A stretch of DNA of 64,000 nt, taken from an uncultured Alphaproteobacteria bacterium (GTDB lineage: Bacteria; Pseudomonadota; Alphaproteobacteria; GCA-2731375). The stretch is taken from the NCBI GenBank assembly GCA_951812805.1, contig CATOSZ010000009.1, positions 320,501 to 384,500 on the forward strand, given 5' to 3'. The notes beneath the pieces were generated by a model that saw nothing but the letters and a program-made list of their open reading frames with translations, made no database searches and was not told the DNA's origin. A program made the position numbers and the translations under genes. Shown one piece after another: positions 13,390 through 23,540 of the stretch (positions within the stretch are counted from its first letter, which is position 1; the number at the start of each line of letters is the position of its first letter).

Positions 13390-14565
13390 ATGGTTTCACC
13401 AGCCGTGATGCCGACATATGCCCGGGTGGACGTTGCGTTCACCAAGGGCGAGGGCGCCTACCTCTGGGACGACCAGGGTCGACGCTATCTCGATTTCGCC
13501 ACCGGGATCGCCGTGGTCTGTCTCGGCCACAGCCATCCGCACCTGGTCGCCGAGGTCCAGCGCCAGGCCGGTGAGCTGATGCACGTCTCCAATCTCTACC
13601 GAATCCCGGGCCAGGAACGCCTGGCCGAACGGCTGTGCGAGAACAGCTTCGCGGACGTCGTGTTCTTCGGCAATTCCGGCGCCGAGGCGAACGAATGCGC
13701 CATCAAGATGGCCCGGAAGTATCATCACGTGAACGGCCATCCCGAGCGCTATCGCGTGATCACCTTCGAGAACGCCTTCCACGGCCGCACGCTCGCCACC
13801 ATGGCGGCGACCGGCCAGGCGAAGATCCTCGACGGCTTCGGCCCCAAGGTCGAGGGCTTCGACCATGTCCCCTTCGACGACCTGGACGCGGTCCGCGCCG
13901 CGGTCACCAACGAGACGGCGGCGATCCTGGTCGAGCCGGTGCAGGGCGAGGGCGGCATCAACATCCTGCCCGACGGCATGCTGGAGGGCCTGCGCGCGAT
14001 CTGCGACGAGCATGGCCTGCTGCTGATCCTGGACGAGGTGCAAAGCGGCATGGGCCGGACCGGCAAGCTGCTGGCGCATGAATGGACCGGGGCCAAGCCG
14101 GACATCGTCACGCTGGCCAAAGCGCTCGGCGGCGGCATGCCGATCGGCGCCTGCATGGCAACCAGCGAGGCGGCCAAGGGCATGGTCGCGGGCAGCCACG
14201 GCTCGACCTACGGCGGCAATCCGATGGTCGTCGCCGCCGGCAACGCCGTGCTCGACGTGTTGCTGGAGGAAGGCTTCATGGAACGCGTGCAGGAGCTCGG
14301 CTCGAAGCTCACCGCGCGGCTGGAGGAGCTGCGCCAGCGCAACGACAGCATCATCGAGGATATCCGCTCGCAGGGCCTGTTCATCGGCTTCAAGACCAAG
14401 CCCACCAACATGGACGTGGTCAACGCCCTGCGCGACGAAGGTGTGCTGACGGTGCCGGCGGGCGACAATGTCGTGCGTTTCCTGCCGCCGCTCACCATCG
14501 ACGAGAGCCATATCGACGAGGTGATCGGCGCCCTGGAGCGGGTCTGCGAGAAGCTCGCGTCATGA
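13390..14565 (+). CDS. argD: acetylornithine aminotransferase
   Basis: A 391-aa class III PLP aminotransferase that converts N-acetylglutamate semialdehyde to N-acetylornithine in arginine synthesis. Family features include [20 protein letters not shown], the cofactor-binding [15 protein letters not shown] and the PLP lysine in [14 protein letters not shown]. The ATG at 13390 follows GGAGCGAAGAG, whereas the longer upstream frame runs through katG and the terminator. The gene end overlaps argF by four bases (ATGA), so the two are co-translated. Context with argF makes ArgD more likely than another omega-aminotransferase. Confidence 0.93.
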   Translation: MVSPAVMPTYARVDVAFTKGEGAYLWDDQGRRYLDFATGIAVVCLGHSHPHLVAEVQRQAGELMHVSNLYRIPGQERLAERLCENSFADVVFFGNSGAEANECAIKMARKYHHVNGHPERYRVITFENAFHGRTLATMAATGQAKILDGFGPKVEGFDHVPFDDLDAVRAAVTNETAAILVEPVQGEGGINILPDGMLEGLRAICDEHGLLLILDEVQSGMGRTGKLLAHEWTGAKPDIVTLAKALGGGMPIGACMATSEAAKGMVAGSHGSTYGGNPMVVAAGNAVLDVLLEEGFMERVQELGSKLTARLEELRQRNDSIIEDIRSQGLFIGFKTKPTNMDVVNALRDEGVLTVPAGDNVVRFLPPLTIDESHIDEVIGALERVCEKLAS

Positions 14566-15488
14566 GCGAGATCCGTCACTTCGTCGACATCGAGGCGCTG
14601 TCGGGCGACACCTTGCGCGACATCCTCGACGAGGCGAAGGCCCGCAAGTCCGCCCGCGGCGAGCGGGGCAAGGCGGCGGTGGACGACAGCCGGCCCATGG
14701 AGGGCCGGCTGCTCGCCATGGTGTTCGACAAGCCCTCGACCCGCACGCGGATCAGCTTCGACGTGGCGATGCGCCAGTTGGGCGGGCAGACGCTGGTGGC
14801 CAACGCCGCCGACATGCAGCTCGGCCGAGGCGAGAGCGTGGCGGACACCGCCCGCGTGCTCTCGCGCTATGTCGATATCATCATGATCCGCACCCACGCG
14901 CCGGAAATCCTGGACGAGATGATCGCCAACGCCACCGTGCCGGTGATCAACGGCCTGACCGACGCCACCCATCCCTGCCAGCTGATGGCCGATGTCATGA
15001 CCTACGAGGAGCATCGCGGCACCATCGCCGGCAAGACGGTGACCTGGGCGGGCGATGGCAACAACGTCGCCGACACCTGGATCCAGGGCGCGGCGCGCTT
15101 CGGCTATGCCCTGCGCCTGGCGACGCCGGAGGAACTGCGGCCCGCCACCGAGGTGCTGGCCCGCGCCCGGGACGCCGGCGCCGACGTCACGGTGACCGGC
15201 GACCTGGAGACGGCGCTGAACGACACCGACTGCGTCGTCACCGATACCTGGGTCTCGATGCACGACGGCGACAGCACCGACCGCCACAACCTGCTGGCGC
15301 CCTATCAGATCAACGAGCGAACCATGGCGCTGGCGCGCGACGACGCGGTCTTCATGCACTGCCTGCCGGCGCACCGGGGCGAGGAGGTGACCGCCGAGGT
15401 CATCGACGGTCCCCGCTCCGTGGTCTGGGACCAGGCGGAAAACCGGCTGCACGCGCAGAAGGGCATCCTCTCCTGGTGTCTCGGTTAG
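14562..15488 (+). CDS. argF: ornithine carbamoyltransferase
   Basis: A 308-aa cytosolic enzyme making citrulline from ornithine and carbamoyl phosphate. The carbamoyl-phosphate site is [17 protein letters not shown], the second site [15 protein letters not shown], and the ornithine-side motif [11 protein letters not shown] near the C-terminus. The length is typical. It starts inside the argD stop codon and is followed 10 nt later by hslO, so argD-argF-hslO look like one transcript. Confidence 0.95.
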   Translation: MSEIRHFVDIEALSGDTLRDILDEAKARKSARGERGKAAVDDSRPMEGRLLAMVFDKPSTRTRISFDVAMRQLGGQTLVANAADMQLGRGESVADTARVLSRYVDIIMIRTHAPEILDEMIANATVPVINGLTDATHPCQLMADVMTYEEHRGTIAGKTVTWAGDGNNVADTWIQGAARFGYALRLATPEELRPATEVLARARDAGADVTVTGDLETALNDTDCVVTDTWVSMHDGDSTDRHNLLAPYQINERTMALARDDAVFMHCLPAHRGEEVTAEVIDGPRSVVWDQAENRLHAQKGILSWCLG

Positions 15489-15498
15489 AGGTTCGGCC

Positions 15499-16413
15499 AT
15501 GCGCGACGACGATCTGATCCGCCCCTTCCAGGTGGAGGCGGCCGGCGTGCGCGGCCGGCTGATCCGTCTCGGCCCGACGGTGGACGAGATCGTCCGCCGC
15601 CACGCCTATCCGCCGCCAATCGCCCGCCTGCTGGGCGAGGGTATCGCGCTCGCCGCGATCCTCGCCGGCGCGCTGAAGTACGACGGCGTCTTCTCGCTGC
15701 AGGCCAAGGGCGACGGCATCGTCCGCATGCTGGTGGTCGACTGCACCAGCGAGGGCCGGCTGCGCGGCTATGCGCAGTTCGACACCGAGGCGCTCGATCG
15801 TCTGATCGCCGGGACCGACGGTGAGCGCTTCACGGTGCCGCGCCTGATGGGCGGCGGCTACCTCGCCTTCACCGTCGACCAGGGCGACGACACGGAACGC
15901 TACCAGGGCATCGTGCCCCTGGAGGGCGCCACGCTCGCCGAATGCGCCCACAAATACTTTCGCGATTCCGAACAGGTGCAGACCGCGATCCACATCGCCA
16001 TGGCCGACGTGGGCGAGGCCTGGCGGGCCGGCGCCATCATGGTGCAACGCCTGCCGGAGGGCGATCCGGCGATGATGGCGCGCGGGGCGGAACCGGACCG
16101 TTCCGTTTCGGAGGAGGACTGGCGGCGTACCGTCACCTTGATGGCGACGGTGGGCGAGGCGGAACTGACCGATCCCGACCTCGGCCCGGACGAGTTGCTC
16201 TACCGGCTCTATCACGAGGACGGCGTGCGCGTGTTCGACACCCAGCCGCTGGCCTTCGGCTGCCGCTGCAGCCGCGAGCGGGCGGAACGCGTGCTGGAGG
16301 CGCTGTCGGCCGAGGCGATCGAGGATCTGACCGTCGACGGCCGCCTCGACGTCACCTGCGAGTTCTGCAGTTCCCGCTACGATTTCGACGGCGCGGCCTT
16401 CGGCCATGGCTGA
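15499..16413 (+). CDS. hslO: redox-regulated chaperone Hsp33
   Basis: A 304-aa holdase activated by oxidation. The C-terminal zinc switch has all four cysteines: FGCRCSRERAERVLEAL followed about 30 residues later by VTCEFCSSRY. The N-terminal core has the family's VDCTSEGRLRGYAQFD stretch. Its place behind argF is seen in other alphaproteobacteria. With oxyR and katG nearby it adds to oxidative-stress functions, though the link is positional only. Confidence 0.93.
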   Translation: MRDDDLIRPFQVEAAGVRGRLIRLGPTVDEIVRRHAYPPPIARLLGEGIALAAILAGALKYDGVFSLQAKGDGIVRMLVVDCTSEGRLRGYAQFDTEALDRLIAGTDGERFTVPRLMGGGYLAFTVDQGDDTERYQGIVPLEGATLAECAHKYFRDSEQVQTAIHIAMADVGEAWRAGAIMVQRLPEGDPAMMARGAEPDRSVSEEDWRRTVTLMATVGEAELTDPDLGPDELLYRLYHEDGVRVFDTQPLAFGCRCSRERAERVLEALSAEAIEDLTVDGRLDVTCEFCSSRYDFDGAAFGHG

Positions 16414-16423
16414 GGGGCGGGCC

Positions 16424-16597
16424 ATGGCTGAGGAGCGGACACCCGAAACATCGCCTGCCCCGAAGGGCGTCAGGGGCTGGCTCGCCTGGTGGTTCATGCG
16501 CCTTCAGGCCGGCACGCGGCCCTGCATGAGCTGGCAGATCGAGCCGGAACGCCGCGCCGAGATCGAAGCGGACGGCGACGATCTGAAGTCCGGTTAA
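16424..16597 (+). CDS. small hypothetical protein after hslO
   Basis: A 57-aa protein with a Trp-rich middle (GVRGWLAWWFMRLQAG) and a charged tail (IEPERRAEIEADGDDLKSG). No family is recognised. The ATG at 16424 has GAGGGGCGGG upstream; an alternative ATG at 16406 overlaps the hslO stop but lacks a ribosome binding site. It probably rides on the argD-argF-hslO transcript. Its TAA overlaps the stop of the convergent aminotransferase gene. Confidence 0.55.
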   Translation: MAEERTPETSPAPKGVRGWLAWWFMRLQAGTRPCMSWQIEPERRAEIEADGDDLKSG

Positions 16598-17946
16598 CCC
16601 GAGGCCGCCTCCAGGTCCGAGAGCGCGCCGTCGACGATGTCGACGATCTGGTCGACCTCGTCCGCGGTGATGCACAGCGGCGGGCAAAGGTTGAGGATCG
16701 TGCCCGCGCGGGTCAGCAGGCCGCGGTTGCGCAAACCGTCGGAAAGCGCCTTCAGCTCCGGACCCTTCTCGTCGAACTTCTCGCGGGTATCCCGGTCCCG
16801 GACCACTTCCAGGCCGGCGATGAGGCCGAGGCCGCGGACGTCGCCGACGTTCGGATGCTTGGCACGCAGGTCCTCCAGCCCGGCCAGCAGGCGGGCGCCC
16901 ATGCGTTCGGCGTTGCCGACCAAATCCTCGCGCTCGATGATGTCGAGATTGGCCAGCGCCGCGGCGGCGGCGACCGGATGCCCGCCGTAGGTCAGCAGGT
17001 GCGAAAGCGTGTTCTCGTCGGCAAAGGCCTCGACCACATGCGGCCGGCACATGACGCCGCCCATCGGCACATAGCCGCTGGTCAGCCCCTTGGCCATGGT
17101 CAGCAGGTCGCCGGCGACGCCGAAATGCTCACTCGCAAACATCCGCCCGGTGCGCCCGAAGCCGTTGATGACCTCGTCCGTGATCAGCAGCACGCCGTGC
17201 GTATCGCAGATCTCACGCAGGCGCGGCCAGTAGCCTTCCGGCGGCACCACGATGCCGTTGGAGGCGCTGATCGGCTCGGCGATCACCGCGGCCACCGTCT
17301 CCGGATTTTCGTAAGCGATCATCTGCCCGATCTGGTCGGCACAGAGCAGATCGCAGGCCGGAAAGGTGGCGCGGAAGTCGCAGCGATAGCAGGACGGCGG
17401 CGAGGCATGCAGCACGCCCGGCATGAACGGGCTGTGGTAGGGATCGCTGGTCGGTCGGGTGCCGGACACGCTCATCGCGGCATAGGTGCCGCCGTGGTAG
17501 GAGCCGCGCCTGCCGATGATCTTCTGCCGCTTCGGCTGGCCGCGGTGATAGTGGTACTGGCGGGCGATCTTGATCGCGCTTTCGATCGCTTCCGAGCCGC
17601 CGGAGCAGAAGAAGGCCGTGTTCTGGTCGCCGGGCGCCAGGGCGGCCAATTGAATGGCCGGGATGGTCGTCGCCGCGGTCGAGCTGGCATAGGCGAGCGA
17701 CGAGGCCTGCCGGCCGATCGCCTCGCCGATTTCGGCCCGGCCATGGCCGACGTTCACCAGCCAGAGCCCGGCGAGGGCGTCGATGTAGCGATTGCCGTCG
17801 ACGTCGGTGACCCAGATGCCGTCGCCCTCGACGAGGATCTTCTTGGCCGCGTCGTGTGCCAACGCGCCATAAGGGGCGGAATGCATGAAGACGTGCTCGG
17901 CGCCCGACTTCTTCAGCGCATCCTGGTTCGAAAGGGCATCGTTCAT
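16594..17946 (-). CDS. class III omega-aminotransferase
   Basis: A 450-aa PLP enzyme of the beta-alanine/taurine/omega-amino-acid:pyruvate transaminase group. Signatures are FCSGGSEAIESAIKIARQYH, GRRGSYHGGTYAAMS, the cofactor Asp in LLITDEVINGFGRTG and the PLP lysine in TMAKGLTSGYVPMGG. The substrate cannot be read from the sequence. It is transcribed alone, diverging from the CoA-transferase gene, and converges on the small ORF behind hslO with overlapping stop codons. Confidence 0.88.
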   Translation of the reverse strand: MNDALSNQDALKKSGAEHVFMHSAPYGALAHDAAKKILVEGDGIWVTDVDGNRYIDALAGLWLVNVGHGRAEIGEAIGRQASSLAYASSTAATTIPAIQLAALAPGDQNTAFFCSGGSEAIESAIKIARQYHYHRGQPKRQKIIGRRGSYHGGTYAAMSVSGTRPTSDPYHSPFMPGVLHASPPSCYRCDFRATFPACDLLCADQIGQMIAYENPETVAAVIAEPISASNGIVVPPEGYWPRLREICDTHGVLLITDEVINGFGRTGRMFASEHFGVAGDLLTMAKGLTSGYVPMGGVMCRPHVVEAFADENTLSHLLTYGGHPVAAAAALANLDIIEREDLVGNAERMGARLLAGLEDLRAKHPNVGDVRGLGLIAGLEVVRDRDTREKFDEKGPELKALSDGLRNRGLLTRAGTILNLCPPLCITADEVDQIVDIVDGALSDLEAASG

Positions 17947-18079
17947 GGCCTGCGGGCTCCCGGTTTCATCGCTCGGCGAAGCCTAGCGGAATTCGTGGCC
18001 GCCCGCGCGGATTGATTCTGTACGGCGCCTGGGGAAGAGTCGGCAGAGATCACGACGATAGCCCGGAAGGAGAAGCCCC

Positions 18080-19291
18080 ATGCCCGGACCGCTGGAAGGT
18101 ATCCGCGTCCTCGAACTCATCCGCGTCGGCCCCGGCGCCTATTGCTCCATGATGCTCGCCGACATGGGCGCGGAGGTCCTGAAGCTGGAAACGCCGCCGG
18201 GCGGCATTCATCCGGGCTCCGGCGCCTCGCCCGGGCCGGACCAGGCCCGGCGCCTCGCCACCAGCTATACCAACCGCAACAAGAAGAGCCTGACCCTCAA
18301 CCTGAAGAGCGAGGAAGACCAGGCGGTCCTGCACAAGCTGGTGGCCGACTACGACGTCCTCGTCGAAGGCTTTCGCCCGGGCGTCATGGCCAGGCTCGGC
18401 GGCGACTACGAGACCCTGTCGAAGATCAATCCCCGGCTGGTCTATTGCTCGCTCTCCGGCTTCGGCCAGGACGGGCCCTACAAGAGCTTCCCGGCGCACG
18501 ACCTCAACTACCTCTCGCTCGCCGGCGCCTTGAACCTGTTCGGCGAACCCGGGCGACGCCCGGCGATCCCGCTCAACCTGGTGGCCGACTTCGCCGGCGC
18601 CTCCATGCACGGGGCGCTCGGCATCATGTTCGCCCTCTTCGCCCGCGAGCGCACCGGCAAGGGCCAGCATGTCGACGTTTCCTATCTCGACACCACCGTC
18701 GCCCTGATGGCGGCGACGCCGAACGTGCGCGACTATCTGGCCGACGGCATCGTGCCGGAACGCGGCAAGGGCGTCTTCGCCGGCAATCACGCCTACTACG
18801 GCTCCTACGAAACCAAGGACGACAAGCTGATCACCATCGCCTGCACCGAGCCCTGGCTGTGGGGCAACTTCTGCGACGCGGTCGGCAAGCCGCACCTGAA
18901 GGCCTGCGCGATGAAGGACGGCGAGTTCGCCGACTTCGCCGGCCCGGCCCACGAGGAGGCCCGGGCGGAACTGGAGCCGATGTTCCGCACCAAGACCCGC
19001 GCCGAATGGTTCGACATGCTGACCAAGGCCGACGTCTGCGTCGGCATGGTCTACGACGTGCCCGAGGTGTTCGACGATCCCCACGTCAAGGCCCGGCAAA
19101 TGTCGCTGGAGCTGGAGCATCCCGTCGCCGGCAAGGTGACCCAGGCGGGCGTGCCGATCAAACTGTCCGAGACGCCGGGCGGCATTCGCGACTTCGCCCC
19201 CTCGATCGGTGCCCACACGGACGAGGTGTTGGCGCAGGCCGGCTTCGGCGCCGACGACATCGCCGCCCTCAGGGAACGCAAGGTCGTCTGA
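18080..19291 (+). CDS. family III CoA-transferase / alpha-methylacyl-CoA racemase-like protein
   Basis: A 403-aa CaiB/BaiF-superfamily protein. The start PLEGIRVLELIRVGPGAYCSMMLADMGAEVLK is typical in shape. FPAHDLNYLSLAG and LVADFAGASMHG carry the His-Asp and Asp that in 2-methylacyl-CoA racemases are the catalytic pair, so racemase activity is more likely than CoA transfer. GGAAGGAG lies about 10 bases before the ATG. Its stop overlaps the start of the branched-chain aminotransferase by one base (TGATG), which links it to branched-chain acyl-CoA metabolism. Confidence 0.85.
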   Translation: MPGPLEGIRVLELIRVGPGAYCSMMLADMGAEVLKLETPPGGIHPGSGASPGPDQARRLATSYTNRNKKSLTLNLKSEEDQAVLHKLVADYDVLVEGFRPGVMARLGGDYETLSKINPRLVYCSLSGFGQDGPYKSFPAHDLNYLSLAGALNLFGEPGRRPAIPLNLVADFAGASMHGALGIMFALFARERTGKGQHVDVSYLDTTVALMAATPNVRDYLADGIVPERGKGVFAGNHAYYGSYETKDDKLITIACTEPWLWGNFCDAVGKPHLKACAMKDGEFADFAGPAHEEARAELEPMFRTKTRAEWFDMLTKADVCVGMVYDVPEVFDDPHVKARQMSLELEHPVAGKVTQAGVPIKLSETPGGIRDFAPSIGAHTDEVLAQAGFGADDIAALRERKVV

Positions 19292-20223
19292 TGGCACCTG
19301 CCGCCGGGCCGGACTATTCCGGGCTCACCGTCTATCAGAACGGCGAATTCGTCGCCTGGGACGAGGCCCGCGTGCATGTGTTCGAACCCCTGGTCAAATA
19401 CGGCGCCGGCGCCTTCGAGGGCGCGCGCGGCTACTGGAACGCGGAGGCGGGGCAACTCAACCTCTTTCGCCTGGACGCGCACATGGCCAGGCTGGAGCTG
19501 ACACAGCGGATCATGGGCTTTGCCGAAATCGTGTCGGGCGAGGCGATGGCGGAGGCCACCCTCGAGCTGATGCGCCGCAACGGCTTCCGCGAGGCGGTGC
19601 ATGTCCGCCAGATGGCCTATGTCTCGGGCTGGGGCGGTTCCGGCGCGACCGGGCCGATCGGCACCTCCATCGTCGCCGTCCCGCGGGGCTCGTCCCCGCT
19701 GGTCGAGCGCGGCTGCCGGGCGCAGATCTCGTCCTGGCGGCGGATCGCCGATGCCGCGATGCCGGCCCGCGCGAAGTCGACGGCGAACTACGGCAACGCC
19801 CGTCTCGCCAGCGTGCAGGCGGCGCGCGACGGCTACGAGGCCTCCCTCATGCTGACCGGGCACGGCAAGGTTTCCGAGGGCGAGGGCATGTGCGTCTTTC
19901 TGCTGCGCGACGGCATCGCCATCACCCCCTCCGTCACCAGCGACATCCTCGAAAGCATCACCCGCGACGCGGTGATCCACCTCCTGCGCGAGGATCTCGA
20001 TATCGAGGTGGTCGAGCGCGAGGTCGACCGCAGCGAGTTTCACGCCGCCACGGAAGTCTTCTTCTGCGGTACCGCCTGGGAGGTGACGCCGGTGAATTCG
20101 ATCGACGGCGCCCCGATCGGCGCCGGGGTACCCGGCCCGCTCACCCGCCGCCTGCAAGCCGCATTCTTCGACCTCGTCCATGGCCGGACACCGGACCGGC
20201 GCGGTTGGTTGACGCCGGTCTGA
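19291..20223 (+). CDS. ilvE: branched-chain amino acid aminotransferase
   Basis: A 310-aa fold-type IV PLP aminotransferase. LVKYGAGAFEGARGYW near the N-terminus, the PLP lysine region AKSTANYGNARLAS, and SEGEGMCVFLLRDG with EVFFCGTAWEVTPVNSIDG are branched-chain aminotransferase signatures. It interconverts Leu, Ile or Val and their keto acids in the cytosol. It is translationally coupled to the upstream CoA-transferase/racemase, suggesting use in branched-chain catabolism rather than only synthesis. A D-amino-acid or aminodeoxychorismate lyase role is less likely given the EGARGYW motif. Confidence 0.88.
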   Translation: MAPAAGPDYSGLTVYQNGEFVAWDEARVHVFEPLVKYGAGAFEGARGYWNAEAGQLNLFRLDAHMARLELTQRIMGFAEIVSGEAMAEATLELMRRNGFREAVHVRQMAYVSGWGGSGATGPIGTSIVAVPRGSSPLVERGCRAQISSWRRIADAAMPARAKSTANYGNARLASVQAARDGYEASLMLTGHGKVSEGEGMCVFLLRDGIAITPSVTSDILESITRDAVIHLLREDLDIEVVEREVDRSEFHAATEVFFCGTAWEVTPVNSIDGAPIGAGVPGPLTRRLQAAFFDLVHGRTPDRRGWLTPV

Positions 20224-20245
20224 GGGATCAGATCGCCAGATCCCT
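20223..20245. terminator. short hairpin shared by convergent gene ends
   Basis: AGGGATC (20223-20229) and GATCCCT (20239-20245) form a 7-bp stem with a 9-nt loop. It lies at the ends of ilvE and the convergent dioxygenase gene. There is no clear T run on either strand, so it is a weak call. Confidence 0.3.
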
Positions 20246-21397
20246 GGTGTTGTAGTCGCGGATCACCCGGTCCCAGGTCTCGTCGTTGAAGGCGAACTCC
20301 GCCTCCCGGCCGGCGAAGGGCTGGTAGGCGAAGGACGTCTCGTCCGGCCGGTCTAGCCGCCGCGCGTCGATCGCCACGGCAATGACGGCCGAGCGTTCCT
20401 CGATGCGGGTTTCGTCGTAGACCTGATCGGCACTCATCTTCAGGGCGCCACGCTGGCCGAGCACGGAGGCGCGGCGGTGAAAGCCGAAGGTGAGGGAGAT
20501 CCGAATGTCCGGCGAGGTGTTGGCGAAGGAGCCATGCAGCATCTGCCGGTTGACGATGGTGACGTCGCCCGGCGCGCAGATCAGCGGCACCGCGTCCGGC
20601 AGCCGGTCGCTGCCGCCGTTGGCCGCCACCTTGGCCTTGATGTCGACCCGGCCGCCCTTGTGCGTCGCCGGCACCACCCACAGACAGTTCGCCGCCGTCG
20701 TCTCATAGAGCTGGACCTGGAAATTGAAGCCGTGGATGCCCTCGTCCCAGGCTGGATTGTCCCAATGGGTCACGCCGTCCTGGTGCCAGGCGACGGAACC
20801 GCCGAGGCCGGGCTGCTTGACGAAGATGGCATCGTTGTAGGGCACGAAATCCGGCCCGTTGATCGCCTGCGCCACCGCCAGCAGCTTCGGATGGCCATAG
20901 ACCCGCAGGCCCGAGGGCATCGACTGGCACATGCCGTACATCAGATAGACCACGTCCTCCGGCGCGTCGCCGTCCGGCACCGGCTCGGTCATGCGGCTCG
21001 GATGCCGGCCGTTCAACAGCTCCGTCCCACCCCAGGGATCGGAAAGCGGCTTGATGAAGGTGTAGGTTTCCCGGGCCTGATCGCGGCCGAGCGCGGGCCG
21101 TCCCTTGGCATCGAGTTCGGCGCCCGGGCGGACCGGCGCACGTTCCAGCATCTCGTTGGCATCACGGCGCAGCGCCGCCACCTCCGCCGCATCGACGACG
21201 CCTTCGAAGACGTAGTAGCCGTGGCGCCAATAGGCCGCCCGGATGTCGGGATGCAGATCACCCGAGGCATCGAAGCGGATCGGCCCCTTGTTGCCGATCG
21301 CCTCGGCCCTGGCCATGCCGGCCTCGAGATAGGCGGCCATGTCCTTCGCATGTTCGTCGCGGCTCAGCGCCGGTGCCGTTGCGGCTTGCAGGCTCAT
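20228..21397 (-). CDS. phytanoyl-CoA dioxygenase (PhyH) family protein
   Basis: A 389-aa Fe(II)/2-oxoglutarate-dependent oxygenase. The HxD metal motif is in SVAWHQDGVTHWDNPAW. The distal His is probably in RQMLHGSFANTS, and the 2-oxoglutarate Arg in PDIRISLTFGFHRR. The family hydroxylates lipids, ectoine or other small molecules; the substrate here is unknown. The ATG at 21397 is chosen because GGGAG precedes it by a normal distance; an in-frame ATG at 21439 would add 14 residues. Confidence 0.8.
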   Translation of the reverse strand: MSLQAATAPALSRDEHAKDMAAYLEAGMARAEAIGNKGPIRFDASGDLHPDIRAAYWRHGYYVFEGVVDAAEVAALRRDANEMLERAPVRPGAELDAKGRPALGRDQARETYTFIKPLSDPWGGTELLNGRHPSRMTEPVPDGDAPEDVVYLMYGMCQSMPSGLRVYGHPKLLAVAQAINGPDFVPYNDAIFVKQPGLGGSVAWHQDGVTHWDNPAWDEGIHGFNFQVQLYETTAANCLWVVPATHKGGRVDIKAKVAANGGSDRLPDAVPLICAPGDVTIVNRQMLHGSFANTSPDIRISLTFGFHRRASVLGQRGALKMSADQVYDETRIEERSAVIAVAIDARRLDRPDETSFAYQPFAGREAEFAFNDETWDRVIRDYNTRDLAI

Positions 21398-21466
21398 GAT
21401 GGAAGTCTCCCAGGATATAGCTCTCGGCGAATTTACCACCCCTGGGCGACGGGCGGCAAACCCGCC

Positions 21467-23494
21467 TCAGGCCGTCCGCGCGATCGGCGCCGCACGGGCC
21501 TGCAACGCGTCGCGCACTTCGGCGGCCAGGTCCTCCAGCTCGAACGGTTTGGTGAGCAGGCGCATGCCCGGCTCCACCCGACCATGGCGATCCAGCGCCC
21601 CCTCCGGATAGCCGGACATGAACAGCGCGCACGCCTGCGGGTGGGTAACCCGGATCTTCCGTACGAGGTCCGGGCCGTTAACGCCACCCGGCAGCACGAC
21701 GTCGCTCAAGACCAGGTCCAGATCGTCGATGTCCGCGAGACGGCCCAGCGCCTGCGCGCCGTCACCCGCTTCCGCCACCTCGTAGCCGAGGCCGGTGAGC
21801 ATCGAAGCGACCAGGCGCCGCAAGTCGTCGTCGTCCTCGACCACCAGGACGGTTCGGCCGGCCCCTCCGTCGGTCTTCACCGTCGTCCGCGCCTCGCTCG
21901 CCGTGCCGCCGAAATGGCCGCGCGGCAGGAGCATGGTAAAGCGCGTGCCCTGGCCGACCTCGCTCTCGACCGACAGGGTGCCGCCCGACTGTTCGATGAA
22001 CCCATAGACCATGGAGAGGCCGAGACCACTGCCCTCGCCGACCGGCTTCGTCGTGAAGAAGGGCTCGAAAATTCTTTCACACAGGTCGGCCGGTATGCCC
22101 GTGCCCTCGTCGCTGACCGAGATCTCGACCATATCCGTCGCGCCGGCGAGGTTGCCCGCCGCAATCACCAGCCGCCCCCCCGACCCCATGGCGTCGCGGG
22201 CATTGTTGGCGAGATTTATCAGCGCCTGTTCCAGCTGCGCCGGATCGATCTCCACCGGCCACAAGTCCTCCGGCAAACGGCATTCGATCTCGATGTCCTC
22301 GCCAAGACTGCGGGCGAGAAGCTCGTGCAGCTGGCCTATCAGCTCGCCGATATCGGTCGTCCGCACGTCGAGGGTCTGATTTCGTGAAAACGCCAGCAGA
22401 CGGTGCGTGAGCGAGGCGCCACGCCGCACCGCGCGGAGCGCCGGCGCAATCAGGCCGTACCGCGGGTCAGCTTGGTCGAGCTGGCGCTCCAACAGGCCGA
22501 GGTTGCCCTGAATGACGGCCAGGAGGTTATTGAAATCGTGCGCGATCCCGCCCGTCAGCTGGCCCACCGCCTCCATCTTCTGCGCCTGGCGCAGCTGCGC
22601 CTCGTTGGCCCGTGCCTGGCTGATGTCGCTGTAGGTGCTGACGATCCCGCCGTCCGGCAACGGATTGCCCATGATCTCGATCACCCGGCCGTCGGGACGG
22701 ATCCTCTCGAAGTGATGTGCCCCGTGTCGTCGGGCGATGGCCAAGCGTTCCGCGATCAGCTCCTCGACGTCGCCCTCGCCGTATTCGCCCCGTGCCGCGT
22801 TGAAGCGGTAGATATCGACAAGCGACGTCCCCGGCTTGGTCAATTCGGCCGGCAAGTCGAGAATATCGACCGCCGCCTCGTTATAGGCGGTGAGGCGGAG
22901 GTCGCCATCGAAGGCGGTCAGTCCCTGGCTGATGTTGTCGAGCACGCTTTGCAACAGGGCGCGCTGCGCCGAGAGGTCTTCGGCCAGTCGTTTCTGTTCC
23001 GTGATGTCGACGCCGATGGTGACGACGCCACCGTCCTCGGTTCGCACCTCGTGCAGCAAGTGCCAACGATCGTCCGGCAGATGCATCTCGAAGGGGGCGC
23101 CGGGGGCCGCGTGGCGGGCGAGACGGCGCGCCAACCAGTCGTCCTCATTGCCGATCGCCTCGGCGACAAGGCCATATCTAACACGAGTTTCAATATATTC
23201 TTTAAACGATACACCCGGAACCAAAAGGTGCGGCAACTGGGCATTCAGCTCCTGGAACTGCTGATTGCAGACCACCAATCGGTCGTCCCTGTCCCAAAGT
23301 ACGAAGACCTCGGAAAGCGAATTGATCGCGCGCAGCAGCATATCCTGCGCGGGACCTGCCGCCTCCGTCCCGCGCCTGTCGCTGCGCGCGCGCCACCAGG
23401 CGCCGACGGGCAGGCCCACCGCGAGGCCCAACCCCAGCAACAGAAACGCACTCGCGATACCGATCTCCAACCCTCGGCCCCCACACCGATGCAA
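21467..23494 (-). CDS. PAS-containing hybrid sensor histidine kinase with receiver domain
   Basis: A 675-aa signalling protein. One membrane helix (about 9-33) is followed by two PAS domains (about 50-170 and 175-295). Then comes a HisKA domain with phospho-acceptor His319 in [19 protein letters not shown]. The HATPase domain has its N box at 427-436 ([10 protein letters not shown]) and [10 protein letters not shown]. The C-terminal receiver has Asp598 in [12 protein letters not shown]. No cognate regulator gene is adjacent, so output must go through its own receiver to a partner elsewhere. The start is uncertain: the first codon is TTG, and a TTG eight codons later is equally possible. Confidence 0.87.
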   Translation of the reverse strand: MHRCGGRGLEIGIASAFLLLGLGLAVGLPVGAWWRARSDRRGTEAAGPAQDMLLRAINSLSEVFVLWDRDDRLVVCNQQFQELNAQLPHLLVPGVSFKEYIETRVRYGLVAEAIGNEDDWLARRLARHAAPGAPFEMHLPDDRWHLLHEVRTEDGGVVTIGVDITEQKRLAEDLSAQRALLQSVLDNISQGLTAFDGDLRLTAYNEAAVDILDLPAELTKPGTSLVDIYRFNAARGEYGEGDVEELIAERLAIARRHGAHHFERIRPDGRVIEIMGNPLPDGGIVSTYSDISQARANEAQLRQAQKMEAVGQLTGGIAHDFNNLLAVIQGNLGLLERQLDQADPRYGLIAPALRAVRRGASLTHRLLAFSRNQTLDVRTTDIGELIGQLHELLARSLGEDIEIECRLPEDLWPVEIDPAQLEQALINLANNARDAMGSGGRLVIAAGNLAGATDMVEISVSDEGTGIPADLCERIFEPFFTTKPVGEGSGLGLSMVYGFIEQSGGTLSVESEVGQGTRFTMLLPRGHFGGTASEARTTVKTDGGAGRTVLVVEDDDDLRRLVASMLTGLGYEVAEAGDGAQALGRLADIDDLDLVLSDVVLPGGVNGPDLVRKIRVTHPQACALFMSGYPEGALDRHGRVEPGMRLLTKPFELEDLAAEVRDALQARAAPIARTA

Positions 23495-23540
23495 ACGAAC
23501 AGAGCAACTGAAGGTTGCCCTTTAGTGTCTTAACGTCACG

